Shown here one piece after another: positions 41,770-50,202 of a stretch of DNA of 64,000 nucleotides. Position numbers and translations under genes: made by a program. The DNA comes from JAZDJP01 sp043803805 (lineage in GTDB: Bacteria > Planctomycetota > JAZDJP01), in assembly GCA_043803805.1 (NCBI GenBank), contig JAZDJP010000050.1, positions 1 to 64,000 on the forward strand, in the 5' to 3' direction. Under the pieces are notes generated by a model. That model had not been told where the DNA came from. It did no database searches and worked only from the letters and a program-made list of their open reading frames with translations. Every line of letters begins with the position of its first letter. Position 1 is the stretch's first letter.

Positions 41770-43047
41770 ATGTCGAACAACACCGGTTTCCCGCGCGCGG
41801 CGGCTGTCACGGTCGTGGCGCTTGCGGCGACGGCCTTCGGTTGCACCCGATCCATTCCCCGAAACGAAATCACGGCCTTTTTCGCGAAGGATCACATCCG
41901 GGGGGCCGCCCCGGAGCCCCGCTACTACCGGATGACGTTCATCCCGCTTCCCGTCATTGACGTGGACCCGAACGAGGGTTTTTCCGGCGGGGCCCTCCCG
42001 GTGTTTCTCTTCCGGGAAACCGACCGCATCACCTCCATCGTCGTTCCGTCAATCTATACCAACGAAACCGAGGGGGTGACGTTCGATCTCCACTTGCGGA
42101 AATTTCCGAATCTCAACGCGGCCCGGGAGGCGGACATCAAAATTTCGACGGAAGGCTCGCAGAATTTCGACTTCGAGTACCGGGATGAAAAATTTCTCGA
42201 GGAGCGGGCGTTCCTGCGTCTGCGCGGACGCTATCAGGTGTCGCTCACCGATCGCTTCTACGGCGTGGGGTGCGGGTCGGCCGAGGGCAATCAGAGCAAT
42301 TTTACACGCCGCCAGGGGTTTGGTTCGGCGACATTCGGGCTGAAATTGGCGCATCATTCCCGTGTTTCCATCACGGAACGTTACCGTCACGATGATCTCG
42401 GCCCGGGCGGTGTGGAAGGGGTCCCCGATCTCATCGAGAAATTCCCCTCGCTCGCCCCGGACACCGAGGCCCGGGAGTTTCTCGCCCACCGGATGGATTA
42501 CGTTTATGACAGCCGGAACTCGCCCGACATCCCGACGCGGGGGACGTATGTCAACGCGGGGGTCGAAATGGCCCTGCGCGGGGTCGGGTCGAGCCGAAAC
42601 TACACCCGTTGGGTGGGGGAGGCCATCCGGCATATCCCGACCGTGCCCGATCGGGCGTTCACGGTCCTGCGTCTGGCGGGGGCCTCCGTCAACGGCGCGG
42701 ACCTGCCCTTTTACATGCTGAGTTCCCTCGGGGGGCTCCGCACCCTGCGCGGTTACGGGGAGGGGCGGTTCACCGACGAAAACGCGGTGGTCGCGAACAT
42801 CGAGGAACGGCTCGTCTTCCGGAAACTGCGCTTCTTCGACGTGGAAAGTCATGTCCAGTTTGCGGCGTTCGTGGACATCGGGGGGGTGTTCGCCGACCGG
42901 GAGAGTATTGATGATATCCGGTTCCACACCGTGGTGGGGGGCGGATTGCGGTTTGTCGTTCCTGAATCGCATCTTGTCGCGACCATTGACATCGGGGTCG
43001 GCCGCGAAGGGCCGGCGGGGTTTATTGCGCTGGGGTATCCGTTTTGA
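41770..43047 (+). CDS. Omp85-type outer-membrane beta-barrel protein
   Basis: The 425-residue product has a signal with a possible lipobox (VALAATAFGC), no obvious POTRA repeats, and a C-terminal barrel of alternating strands with the Omp85 loop-6-like segment GGLRTLRGYGEGRF and a final aromatic (GFIALGYPF). The carboxy-terminal Phe suits Bam-dependent insertion. The short length suggests a POTRA-less surface antigen/TamA-barrel relative rather than BamA. The start is ATG 41770; GTG 41761 and ATG 41710 are alternatives. Confidence 0.8.
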   Translation: MSNNTGFPRAAAVTVVALAATAFGCTRSIPRNEITAFFAKDHIRGAAPEPRYYRMTFIPLPVIDVDPNEGFSGGALPVFLFRETDRITSIVVPSIYTNETEGVTFDLHLRKFPNLNAAREADIKISTEGSQNFDFEYRDEKFLEERAFLRLRGRYQVSLTDRFYGVGCGSAEGNQSNFTRRQGFGSATFGLKLAHHSRVSITERYRHDDLGPGGVEGVPDLIEKFPSLAPDTEAREFLAHRMDYVYDSRNSPDIPTRGTYVNAGVEMALRGVGSSRNYTRWVGEAIRHIPTVPDRAFTVLRLAGASVNGADLPFYMLSSLGGLRTLRGYGEGRFTDENAVVANIEERLVFRKLRFFDVESHVQFAAFVDIGGVFADRESIDDIRFHTVVGGGLRFVVPESHLVATIDIGVGREGPAGFIALGYPF

Positions 43048-43144
43048 AGAAGTCGGCGAGTCGGGGAGTCTGGGAGTCTTGGAGTCTGGGCGATTGGAGG
43101 GCGAGGCTCCCGCCGAGCCGTTGAGGTCGGCGAGTCAGCGGGCC

Positions 43145-43199
43145 GGGGGACATGAACCGGAAGCCCGAAGCGAAGCGGAGGGATCGGTTCGTGTCCCCC
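43145..43199. repeat. 55-bp REP-like palindrome, copy 1
   Basis: GGGGGACATGAACCG (43145-43159) and CGGTTCGTGTCCCCC (43185-43199) are inverted with one mismatch, around a centre containing GAAGCCCGAAGCGAAGCGG. A second copy is at 55582-55637 with the same centre. Both sit next to runs of GAGTCTKGGAGTC-type repeats (here 43051-43140). Confidence 0.8.
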
Positions 43200-43204
43200 G
43201 ATGA

Positions 43205-43605
43205 AATTCCGAATGCCGAGTTCCGAACGTCGAATGAATTCGGCGTGATGAAGGGGATGTTCTGATTTCCCACCTTTTCCTTGCTCGCCCAAGGAAAAGG
43301 TGGGGCCAAAAGGAAGGGCGCCCCCGGACACGCCGACTTGCCGTTGGTGCCTCGTCGCTCAGCGTTCCGGGCGCGCGCCAAACTCGCTCATGCCACGACG
43401 GCGCTCAAACATGTCGCGCTTTTTCCCCGGAACACCATCGCTTCTCTGGCGGCGTGTCAAGGGGGGTGAGGAAACGTCAATATCTCAGTCGATTATCTGG
43501 TCAGAGACCTTTTGTGACAATGGGTTGTCGCATTCCTCCGATTTTGAACTCTGGAACTCGCTAACTTCCGAACTCTCCAACTCCTGAACTCGCGAACTCC
43601 CTGAT
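43205..43605. other. Gene-free repeat-rich stretch after the Omp85-like gene
   Basis: 43048-43610 has no convincing gene. After the REP-like copy come a GCCGAATTC-type run (43205-43247), a perfect 15-bp inverted repeat (CCCACCTTTTCCTTG 43269-43283, CTCGCC loop, complement to 43304), and a run of GAACTC-type units (43545-43600, e.g. CCGAACTCTCCAACTCC). The hairpin followed by GGGGCCAAAAGG resembles known dispersed repeats of unknown origin. It separates convergent genes and could hold terminators for both. Confidence 0.6.
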
Positions 43606-43610
43606 TGTTA

Positions 43611-44837
43611 TTACCTGGGCGGCCGGTTGCGCCTGTCGGGGAATTTCGGGGTGAACGGGTTCACCGTCTCCTTTTCCGCGTCCTTCTCCGCGATGCCGGT
43701 GACAATCTCGGCGCCGGCCGCGAGGTCCCCGTCCGCCATCTCCGTGAAGGCGCCGTCGGTGATGCCGGGGGTGATGCGGATCGGCCGGAGTTCCCCCGCC
43801 GCCAGAGTCCAGATTTCCGCGTCCCGCGCGCGTTTCCGGGAGCCCCGGCGCTTCTCCGGTTCCGACTCCTTCGCCGCGGCGGCGGATGCCGGTCGGAACC
43901 GCAGGGCGGCGTTCGGGAGTTTCAGGACGTTCTCCCGGCGGTCCACCTCGAATGTCAGGTTGGAGGTCATGCCGGGGAACAGCGTTTCGTCGGGATTCTC
44001 CGCGCTCACGATGACCGGGTAGGTGACCACGTTCTGGACGGTGCTGGCGGCGAGGCGCACCTCGCGCACCGCGCCCGTGAATTCCCGGTCGTAGGCGTCC
44101 ACCGTGAACGTGACCGGCTGGCCCTTTCGGAGTTTCCCGATGTCCGCCTCGGGAAGGCTCGCCTCCACCTGGATCCGCGCGAGTCCGGCGGCGATGGTGA
44201 AAATGGTCTGCGCGGACATGCTGGCCACCACGGTCTGCCCCTCGCTCACGTTCCGGTTGATGATCACGCCGTCCACGGGGGAGCGGATGATCGTGTAGTC
44301 GAGATTCGCCCGCGACAGGCGCAGGGCCGCCTCGCTCTGTTGGACGGCGGCCTCGCCGGTCTTGAGTTGTGCCGCGAGGACGTCGCGGTTGGCGGTCGCG
44401 GCGTCGAGTTCCGATTTCGGGACAAGATCCTTGGCCGCGAGCGTCTTCGCCCGATCGAGATCCTTTTCCGCCTGGACGAGCCGGGCCTTTGCCGCCTCGA
44501 CGTCGGCCTGGCTGCGGCGGAGCTGTGCCTCATCCTGGGCGACGCGGGCCTCGTAGACGGCCGGATCGATCCGCGCCACAACGTCGCCCGACTTCACGCG
44601 CGAGTTGAAATCCACCAGGAGCTTCAGGATCGGCCCGCTCACCTGCGTCCCGACGTCTATTTTTTTGACGGGCTGGATGACGCCCGTGGCCTTTACGGTC
44701 TGGACGATGTCGCCGCGTTCGGCCCTCACCGTTTTGTAGAGGATCGCCGCGCGGCCGGAGGCGGTCCACCGCCACACGCCCCACGCCGCCAGGGCGGCCG
44801 CCGCGATCCCGCATGAGAGGATGACTGCGCGTTTCAC
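43611..44837 (-). CDS. RND/MacA-type membrane fusion protein
   Basis: A 408-residue periplasmic adaptor: N-terminal membrane anchor (ILSCGIAAAALAAWGVWRW), a barrel-sandwich (GDIVQTVKATGVIQPVKKIDVG, SPVDGVIINRNVSEGQTV), an alpha-helical hairpin between them (about 95-175), and a beta-barrel. It would link an inner-membrane pump to TolC. MacA-like proteins usually pair with the MacB ABC permease, but no pump gene follows; the next 560 bases hold only repeats. Its start overlaps the TolC-like stop by ATGA. The C-terminus is unusually charged. Confidence 0.88.
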   Translation of the reverse strand: MKRAVILSCGIAAAALAAWGVWRWTASGRAAILYKTVRAERGDIVQTVKATGVIQPVKKIDVGTQVSGPILKLLVDFNSRVKSGDVVARIDPAVYEARVAQDEAQLRRSQADVEAAKARLVQAEKDLDRAKTLAAKDLVPKSELDAATANRDVLAAQLKTGEAAVQQSEAALRLSRANLDYTIIRSPVDGVIINRNVSEGQTVVASMSAQTIFTIAAGLARIQVEASLPEADIGKLRKGQPVTFTVDAYDREFTGAVREVRLAASTVQNVVTYPVIVSAENPDETLFPGMTSNLTFEVDRRENVLKLPNAALRFRPASAAAAKESEPEKRRGSRKRARDAEIWTLAAGELRPIRITPGITDGAFTEMADGDLAAGAEIVTGIAEKDAEKETVNPFTPKFPDRRNRPPR

Positions 44838-46186
44838 CGGGTTTCTCCTGTGATGTGTCTGATTCCGGCGATCGCCGCCGCATAATCAAACCGGGCCTGA
44901 ATTTCGTCGGCCTTTGCCTTGATGAGGGCGGAGGCGCCGTCGGTCCGCTCCACGGACGACGCCCGGCCGACCGTGTACCGTTCTTCCGTGAGGCGCGCGT
45001 TCTCCTCGGCCTGGCGGACGATCGTGCGGGCCACATTCGATTTTTCCGCGGCGCTTTCGAGGCCCGCCGCGGCCCTCGACAGGTCGAGGTAGACGGCCTG
45101 CTCCGCCGCGGCGTACCGGGCGCGGGCGGCGCGGAGCTCCATCGCGGCGGCGGAAATCGCATTCGTCCTCCGGGATCCGTCCAGAAGCGTCATGCCGGCG
45201 GATCCGGCCAGCGCCCAGTTCCAGACGAGGGGGAACCGGCTTCCCCCGAGGCCGTAATTTCCGGAAAGCGAGAGGGAGGGCCAGAGATCGGCGATTGAAG
45301 CGTCCACGGCCGCGGAGGCTCCGTCGGTTCGGGCCCGGAGGGCCGCGAGATCCGGATTGTGTTTCCGGGCGGCGGCCATGAGCGTCTCCATTTGCGGGAT
45401 CATCGTTTCGGCCGGCGGATCCGAGATCGGATAAGCGGGGGCCTCCGCCAGTCCCAGAGCCTGGTTGAGCGAGGCGATCGCGCTAGTGAGCGCGTTCCGG
45501 GTGTCCAGGCGCGCCAGTTTCGCGTTGCCGAGATCCACCTCGGCCCGGATGACGTCGTTGGCGATGCGGCTCCCCGCCTCGGTAAGCGCGCGGGTTTGTG
45601 CGAGGCGGGCCTCCGCCTGCGTCTCGGCGCTCGCGACCGCCTCGAGAAGGGCTTGGAATTTGAGCCGTTCGAAGAAGGCGAGGCGCACCCGGTAGGCGGC
45701 GTTGTTTTCTTCGGCGCAAAGGTGTTCCGCCGCGGCCCGGGCGTCGGCGGCGGCCTTGCGGACGGCGGCCGGGGTTTTTCCGAAGTCGTACAGCAATTGG
45801 CTTCCCGAGACGTCGGCGGAATAGGAATTGGCCGACCGGCCGGTTTCCGTCGCGACGGCGGCGTTGGCCGTGGATCGCCGGTAGGAGGCGCTTGTTTCGA
45901 CGGAGGGAAGGTAGCGGGCGCGGGCGATCTTGAACTGCTGGTCGGCCTGACTCGTGTTCTGGCGCGCCTCGATCACCGACGGGTGGTATTTCGCGGCGAT
46001 GGCGATGGCGCCTTCGAGCGTCAGGGGGGCATCCGTCGCCAGGCCGATTTCCGCCGCGGTGGGCGTGCGTTCGCCGGGGGGGATGCGGGCCGGATCCTGC
46101 GTCTTGCGCGCGTCACGGACGGCCCGGCAGCCGCCGGAAAGCGGGATCAGGCAGGCGAGAAGGATCGGCAGGACCGATCGGGTCAT
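44834..46186 (-). CDS. TolC-family outer-membrane efflux lipoprotein
   Basis: A 450-residue OEP-family protein with lipobox LSGGC near residue 20 and the two-fold repeat of long helices typical of TolC: LTLEGAIAIAAKYHPSVIEARQ in the first half and MAAARKHNPDLAALRARTD in the second. It forms the trimeric exit duct with the MacA-like adaptor encoded next. It overlaps both neighbours by ATGA and belongs to the ECF-sigma operon. Confidence 0.9.
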   Translation of the reverse strand: MTRSVLPILLACLIPLSGGCRAVRDARKTQDPARIPPGERTPTAAEIGLATDAPLTLEGAIAIAAKYHPSVIEARQNTSQADQQFKIARARYLPSVETSASYRRSTANAAVATETGRSANSYSADVSGSQLLYDFGKTPAAVRKAAADARAAAEHLCAEENNAAYRVRLAFFERLKFQALLEAVASAETQAEARLAQTRALTEAGSRIANDVIRAEVDLGNAKLARLDTRNALTSAIASLNQALGLAEAPAYPISDPPAETMIPQMETLMAAARKHNPDLAALRARTDGASAAVDASIADLWPSLSLSGNYGLGGSRFPLVWNWALAGSAGMTLLDGSRRTNAISAAAMELRAARARYAAAEQAVYLDLSRAAAGLESAAEKSNVARTIVRQAEENARLTEERYTVGRASSVERTDGASALIKAKADEIQARFDYAAAIAGIRHITGETR

Positions 46187-46452
46187 GGGGAGGTTTGTGA
46201 TCCGGGGGCTTTCGTGTTCCCGTCAGGCGGATCGGAGGGGGTGTGGAGATGCGAATCGAGAATTGCCTGGAAAGCGGATTTGTGTGGGTGGCCGGAAGGC
46301 GCATTGCCGCATCCCGGTCGCGCGCCGGCGCACTGGTTTTGTACCCGCGCCGCCAGGACGCCATTTCCCAGGCGCGGCGGACGTTCCCGGTGGGCCGCCT
46401 GCATCAGGCGGTCAATCAGGTTGTTCACCGGGTTGTTGTTGACGCTGTTCAT
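46183..46452 (-). CDS. Small hypothetical protein in the efflux operon
   Basis: An 89-residue product starting NSVNNNPVNNLIDRLMQ, otherwise rich in Pro, Gly, Arg and His, with no family or membrane helix I recognise. Support for coding comes from context: it fills the gap between the CpxP-like and TolC-like genes, its stop overlaps the TolC-like start (ATGA), and a TTG three codons upstream of its ATG closely follows the previous stop. It could be a small regulator or a decayed gene. Confidence 0.5.
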   Translation of the reverse strand: MNSVNNNPVNNLIDRLMQAAHRERPPRLGNGVLAARVQNQCAGARPGCGNAPSGHPHKSAFQAILDSHLHTPSDPPDGNTKAPGSQTSP

Positions 46453-46457
46453 CTCAA

Positions 46458-46967
46458 TCAATCGTGTCCCGGCGGCGGTGCAGGAAATGGCATTTCACCC
46501 GGCGGCGGTCCGTGGAACGGCATTCCCCCGGGCGGAGGAGGGGGAAAACGGGGGAATCGCAGAATGGATTCGAAATCGGCATTCCAACGCCGGGCCTGGT
46601 CGGGCGTGAGTTCCGCGGCCACGTCCGCCCGCATGCCGTCGATCTCTGCCTGGAATGTCTGGTGGTGTGTTCGCATGAGGCGATCGTGACGGTCACGGAG
46701 GATTTTTCCGATCTTTGCGGTTTGTTCCTCCGACAGGTCAAGATGGGTCCGGATGCGTTCCGTGAGTTCCGCGGGCATCCGGTGCGGGTCGCGGATCGCC
46801 TGGTGCATTTTGTGACGGAGCCACAGAAGGGTTCCGCCCGATCCCAGAATCACGCCGCATATCAGGATGATGGCGCCCGGAAGGAGCATCTTCCAAATCC
46901 GGCGGGGGGCGCGGGGCGGGGCGGGCGGTGGATCGGTTGTGGCGCAGGGGGTGGGATTCGGATTCAT
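46458..46967 (-). CDS. CpxP/Spy-like heavy-metal-sensor or chaperone-type membrane protein
   Basis: The 169-residue product has one transmembrane helix near residues 27-50 (MLLPGAIILICGVILGSGGTLLW), then an LTxxQ-like periplasmic helix region (LTERIRTHLDLSEEQTAKIGKIL, ADVAAELTPDQARRWNADFE) and a Pro/Gly-rich tail. The two LSEEQ/LTPDQ motifs are characteristic of Spy/CpxP relatives that sense envelope stress or misfolded proteins. It overlaps its upstream neighbour by ATGA. Confidence 0.8.
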   Translation of the reverse strand: MNPNPTPCATTDPPPAPPRAPRRIWKMLLPGAIILICGVILGSGGTLLWLRHKMHQAIRDPHRMPAELTERIRTHLDLSEEQTAKIGKILRDRHDRLMRTHHQTFQAEIDGMRADVAAELTPDQARRWNADFESILRFPRFPPPPPGGMPFHGPPPGEMPFPAPPPGHD

Positions 46968-47245
46968 GGCATCACCAGCCTAAGCGGTGAAATGAAGTTG
47001 TCAAGGGGGCCGGTCCAGTACGCGCTGGACATCCAGGAATACAGGGAGGTCCAGATGCGGATCGTAACAAACATCACGGCGGCCGCGGCGGGCGTCAGAC
47101 AGCCGGCGTAGATCCAGAACGGGATCAGCGTCACGGGGCGGGGCCGCCGGATTTTCAGAAGGACATTTTGCCGGATGTTCATCGCCGGGGCGCGTTCGTT
47201 TCGGGCCGCCTCCGCCAACGTTTCAACAAGGTCTAGAGGTTCCAT
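46964..47245 (-). CDS. Small single-helix membrane protein, possible anti-sigma factor
   Basis: A 93-residue product with an N-terminal segment (MEPLDLVETLAEAARNERAP) and one or two hydrophobic stretches (VTLIPFWIYAGCLTPAAAAVMFV). It overlaps the ECF sigma gene by 13 bases. Position right after the sigma factor suggests an anti-sigma role, but it is short and no zinc motif is visible, so the function is inferred only from position. Confidence 0.65.
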   Translation of the reverse strand: MEPLDLVETLAEAARNERAPAMNIRQNVLLKIRRPRPVTLIPFWIYAGCLTPAAAAVMFVTIRIWTSLYSWMSSAYWTGPLDNFISPLRLVMP

Positions 47246-47835
47246 GTGTGATCCTCCAAAATTCCCTCGCGTTCCACGATCTTCCGGAGTTTGGCCCGGG
47301 CGCGGGAGGCGCGCATCTTCACCGCGCCGGGATTCCAGCCGGTCCGGTCGGCGATTTCCCCGGTGCCGCAACCCTCAAGGTAAAACATGGTCAGGACCAG
47401 CCGGTCCTTCGGGGGCAATCGCGCCAGGAGGGCGTGCACCAGCGCGGCGGCCCGGGCGGGGTCCGGTGAATCGGAGCGCTCCGCGGCCAGGTCATGGTTC
47501 TCGATTGGGAAATGGGGGGGGCGTCCGGCGGTTCTTTTGCAATAGCGATATCCCACCCGGGTGGCGATCCTGCGGAGCCACCGGATGAACGGAGCCTCCC
47601 CCCGGTAGCCGGATAGATGGAAATATCCCTCCACAAACACGTCCTGTACCAGTTCCTCGCACGTCGCCCGGTCGCGACACAACCGCCAAATCTGGGAGAT
47701 GATTTGGGATTCGTGCCGTTTCATCAGGCGGCCGTAGGCGTTCGCGTCTCCATGGAGACAGGCTTGCACATCCTCCCAGTCCGGATTTGTCACCGCGGCC
47801 TCTCGCTGTTCGATCGCGGAGTCATTTGGGGGCAT
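47233..47835 (-). CDS. ECF-type RNA polymerase sigma factor (efflux operon)
   Basis: The 200-residue protein has sigma region 2 (LMKRHESQIISQIWRLCRDRATCEELVQDVFVEGYF) and region 4 (LLARLPPKDRLVLTMFYLEGCGTGEIADRTGWNPGAVKMRASRARAKL). It probably directs its own operon (anti-sigma-like, CpxP-like, small ORF, TolC-like, MacA-like genes), all overlapping and in the same direction. The start is ATG 47835. It is divergent from the EF-hand gene. Confidence 0.92.
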   Translation of the reverse strand: MPPNDSAIEQREAAVTNPDWEDVQACLHGDANAYGRLMKRHESQIISQIWRLCRDRATCEELVQDVFVEGYFHLSGYRGEAPFIRWLRRIATRVGYRYCKRTAGRPPHFPIENHDLAAERSDSPDPARAAALVHALLARLPPKDRLVLTMFYLEGCGTGEIADRTGWNPGAVKMRASRARAKLRKIVEREGILEDHTWNL

Positions 47836-48135
47836 TATCAATATTCCCTGCCGGAACCGGGCATTCACCGATAATAACGTCGCCGGCGGGTCGGGTATTC
47901 TCATGTGTCTCGTATATCATTAGTGCGAGGATTGGCGCCGATGGCAACAGGAATTGTGAAAAAATTTATCCTGATTCCGTGTTACCGTCCGGAACAAATC
48001 TTCCACTATGTGTGTGTGAGGCGCCGTATTGTTTATCCCGGGACGGGGGAAAGGAGGTCTGTTCAAGCCGGATTATGCGTCAGGTTGGTGAGTTGATTTC
48101 ATCTCGGAGAGAGAGGGGAGAAAAGGGGAGATTTT
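47836..48135. other. Divergent intergenic region between ECF sigma and EF-hand genes
   Basis: 300 bases without a convincing gene. It is less GC-rich than its surroundings, with GGAAC motifs at about 47854 and 47991 that might be ECF -35 boxes, but I found no matching -10 at normal spacing. A purine-rich run (48091-48130) with GAGGGGAG serves as the ribosome-binding site of the EF-hand gene. Confidence 0.4.
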
Positions 48136-48930
48136 ATGGTTGGCTCGGTTTCAATACAGGGGGGGAATCTGATGGATCTCATCGCTTCCTCCTCCGGGTC
48201 GCGGACGGGACAGGCGGATCCTTCCGCCATGCGTCAGCGGATGCAGGAGGCGATGTTCAAGCAGTTGGATGCCGATGGCAACGGATCCATCTCGAAGGAT
48301 GAGTTCGCCGCCATGAAGGAGAAGATGCCGCCCGTGACGTCCGCGTCCGCGGATGGCGACATCTTCACCCAGGCGGATTCCGACGGGGACGGGGCGCTTT
48401 CCCGGACCGAATGGGCCGGTCTGGGCGACAAAATGCGGGCCATCCGTGACGCGCAGATGTTCAAGGATCTGGACACGGACGGCAACGGGGTCCTTTCCTC
48501 GGGCGAATTCGCCGTCATGCAGGAAAAGATGAAGGCGAGGATGTCCGAAACGGGAGAAACCGGAAACACCGGGAGCACCCCTGCGGTCGGCGACGTGTTT
48601 GGCGAAGCGGATACGGACGGGGACGGTTCGTTGTCGTTGGAGGAGTTCTCGGCCCTGGGCGCGAAGCGGGGAGGTCCGCCTCCCGGTCCGCCCCCGGGTG
48701 GCGCTGCCGGCGGGGCCGGTGCCGCCGGGTCCGCGATTGAAACACTTCTGGACGCGCTCAATTCGAACGACGAGTCGGAGAAGTCGGAAGCGGTGAATTT
48801 TCTGGACACGGATGGCGACGGCAAGGTGTCCCTCAAGGAGTTGCTGGCCGGGCTGCAGAAGTATGTCGAAAGCATGGCGTCCGGTTCCGAGACCGGGGCG
48901 AATGAGGGGACGTTGAACGTCGTTGCTTGA
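48136..48930 (+). CDS. EF-hand calcium-binding protein with five motifs
   Basis: The 264-residue protein has five canonical calcium loops: DADGNGSISKDE, DSDGDGALSRTE, DTDGNGVLSSGE, DTDGDGSLSLEE and DTDGDGKVSLKE (from about residues 45, 80, 115, 155 and 226). Between the fourth and fifth is a Gly/Pro-rich linker (GGPPPGPPPGGAAGG). No clear signal peptide is visible, so it may be cytoplasmic or exported by another route. It probably binds Ca2+ and may be a sensor. A GGGGAG lies five bases before the ATG. Confidence 0.9.
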   Translation: MVGSVSIQGGNLMDLIASSSGSRTGQADPSAMRQRMQEAMFKQLDADGNGSISKDEFAAMKEKMPPVTSASADGDIFTQADSDGDGALSRTEWAGLGDKMRAIRDAQMFKDLDTDGNGVLSSGEFAVMQEKMKARMSETGETGNTGSTPAVGDVFGEADTDGDGSLSLEEFSALGAKRGGPPPGPPPGGAAGGAGAAGSAIETLLDALNSNDESEKSEAVNFLDTDGDGKVSLKELLAGLQKYVESMASGSETGANEGTLNVVA

Positions 48931-49083
48931 GTCGGGAGGATGTCGGCGGGGCGGAGGAATCGATCTCCGCCCCGTATTTTTTTCCGGAGGCCTGGCATTT
49001 CCGGCGGGCGGGGCGGCGGGACGGCAAGATGTTCGGGATGACGGTGGTGATTCCGGATTTGCCCGCCGGGCGGCCGGTTCGGA

Positions 49084-50121
49084 TCATGTGGCGGTGACGG
49101 CCCTCAACTTCTCCAGAACCTCCCGCGCCTTCCCGCTGTCCACGCTCTGCGCCGCGCGGGCCACGCAGTCCCGCAGGGATCCGCCCGTTCCCCCGACGTA
49201 GATGGCCGCCGCGGCGTTGGCCACCACCGCGTCCCGGCAGGGGCCCGGTTCCCCCGCGAGGATGCGCGTCAGGATGCCGGCGCTCTCGGCGGGGGATCCG
49301 GCGGCGAGCGAGCCGCGGCGCGAACCGGGGAGTCCCAGATCCTCCGGTGTCAGAAGCCACCGCCGCAGGCGTTTGTTTTTGAGTTCCACGACGAGGGTCG
49401 GGCCGTGGAGGGAAATCTCGTCCAGACCGTCGCCGTGAACCACAAGCGCGTGCTCCGCCCCGAGGGCAAGGAGCGCCTGGGCCATCGTGCGGGCGATGCT
49501 CGGCGAGGGGACGCCGATGACCTGCCGGCGGACCCGCCCGGGATTGGCCAGGGGGCCGAGCAGGTTGAATATGGTCCGGAAGCCGAGTTCCCGTCGCACC
49601 GGCGCCGCATGCTTCATGGCGGCGTGGAAGCGGGGGGCGAAGCAGAAGCCCATCCCGGCCTCGCGGAGCGACCGGAGGACGGTCTCGGGGGGCGCGTCCG
49701 TCCGGACCCCGAGCGCCTCGAGGACGTCCGCGCTGCCGCTTCGGCTGGAAACGGCGCGGTTGCCGTGTTTCAGGACGGGGACGCCCGCCCCGGCCACGAT
49801 GATCGCCGCGGCGGTGGAGATGTTGAACGTCCCCGCGCCGTCCCCGCCGGTGCCGCAGGTGTCCACCGGCACGAGGGGCGCCGGATCGATGGGCAGGGCC
49901 TTCTCCCGCATGGCCTCGGCGGCGCCGGTGATCTCCTCGGCCGTTTCGCCCTTGATGTGGAGCGCGGTAAGGAACGCCGCCGTCTGCGCGGGGGAGACCG
50001 TTCCTTCCATGATGGCGGCGACCGCGGCGCGGGCCTCCTCCCGGGAGAGGGATTTCCCCTCCGCGAGTTTCATCAGGAACGGCGCGAACGCCGGATTCAA
50101 CTCAGGATCTCCACCAGCCAT
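49084..50121 (-). CDS. trpD: Anthranilate phosphoribosyltransferase
   Basis: The 345-residue enzyme joins anthranilate and PRPP in tryptophan synthesis. It has the family motifs VDTCGTGGDGAGTFNIST (diphosphate loop), LKHGNRAVSSRSGSADVLEALG and FNLLGPLANPG. The start is ambiguous: ATG 50121, or ATG 50133 which touches GGGGAGG directly. No other trp gene is in the window; it lies downstream of rpoN and a 34-codon ORF in one direction, which is an unusual place for trpD. Confidence 0.95.
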   Translation of the reverse strand: MAGGDPELNPAFAPFLMKLAEGKSLSREEARAAVAAIMEGTVSPAQTAAFLTALHIKGETAEEITGAAEAMREKALPIDPAPLVPVDTCGTGGDGAGTFNISTAAAIIVAGAGVPVLKHGNRAVSSRSGSADVLEALGVRTDAPPETVLRSLREAGMGFCFAPRFHAAMKHAAPVRRELGFRTIFNLLGPLANPGRVRRQVIGVPSPSIARTMAQALLALGAEHALVVHGDGLDEISLHGPTLVVELKNKRLRRWLLTPEDLGLPGSRRGSLAAGSPAESAGILTRILAGEPGPCRDAVVANAAAAIYVGGTGGSLRDCVARAAQSVDSGKAREVLEKLRAVTAT

Positions 50122-50201
50122 GCCTTGAACCATCCTCCCCAAGGAGTGAATTCCAGCGCCAGGAACAGCGCCGGGATGACGAGCCACCAGAATTTTTTCA
50201 T
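50097..50201 (-). CDS. 34-residue membrane peptide between rpoN and trpD
   Basis: The predicted peptide begins MKKFWWLVIPALFLALEF, a positively charged start followed by one hydrophobic helix, and ends WLVEILS. It starts one base after the rpoN stop and its stop lies inside trpD, overlapping by about 25 bases. This tight packing and the typical small-membrane-protein composition argue for a real gene, but at this length chance is possible. Confidence 0.5.
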   Translation of the reverse strand: MKKFWWLVIPALFLALEFTPWGGWFKAWLVEILS

Positions 50202-50202
50202 G

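Noticed and set aside
47836..48135. ECF promoter (GGAAC/CGTC) upstream of the EF-hand gene
   Set aside because: The GGAAC at about 47854 and CGTC at about 47879 are too far apart; spacing does not fit.
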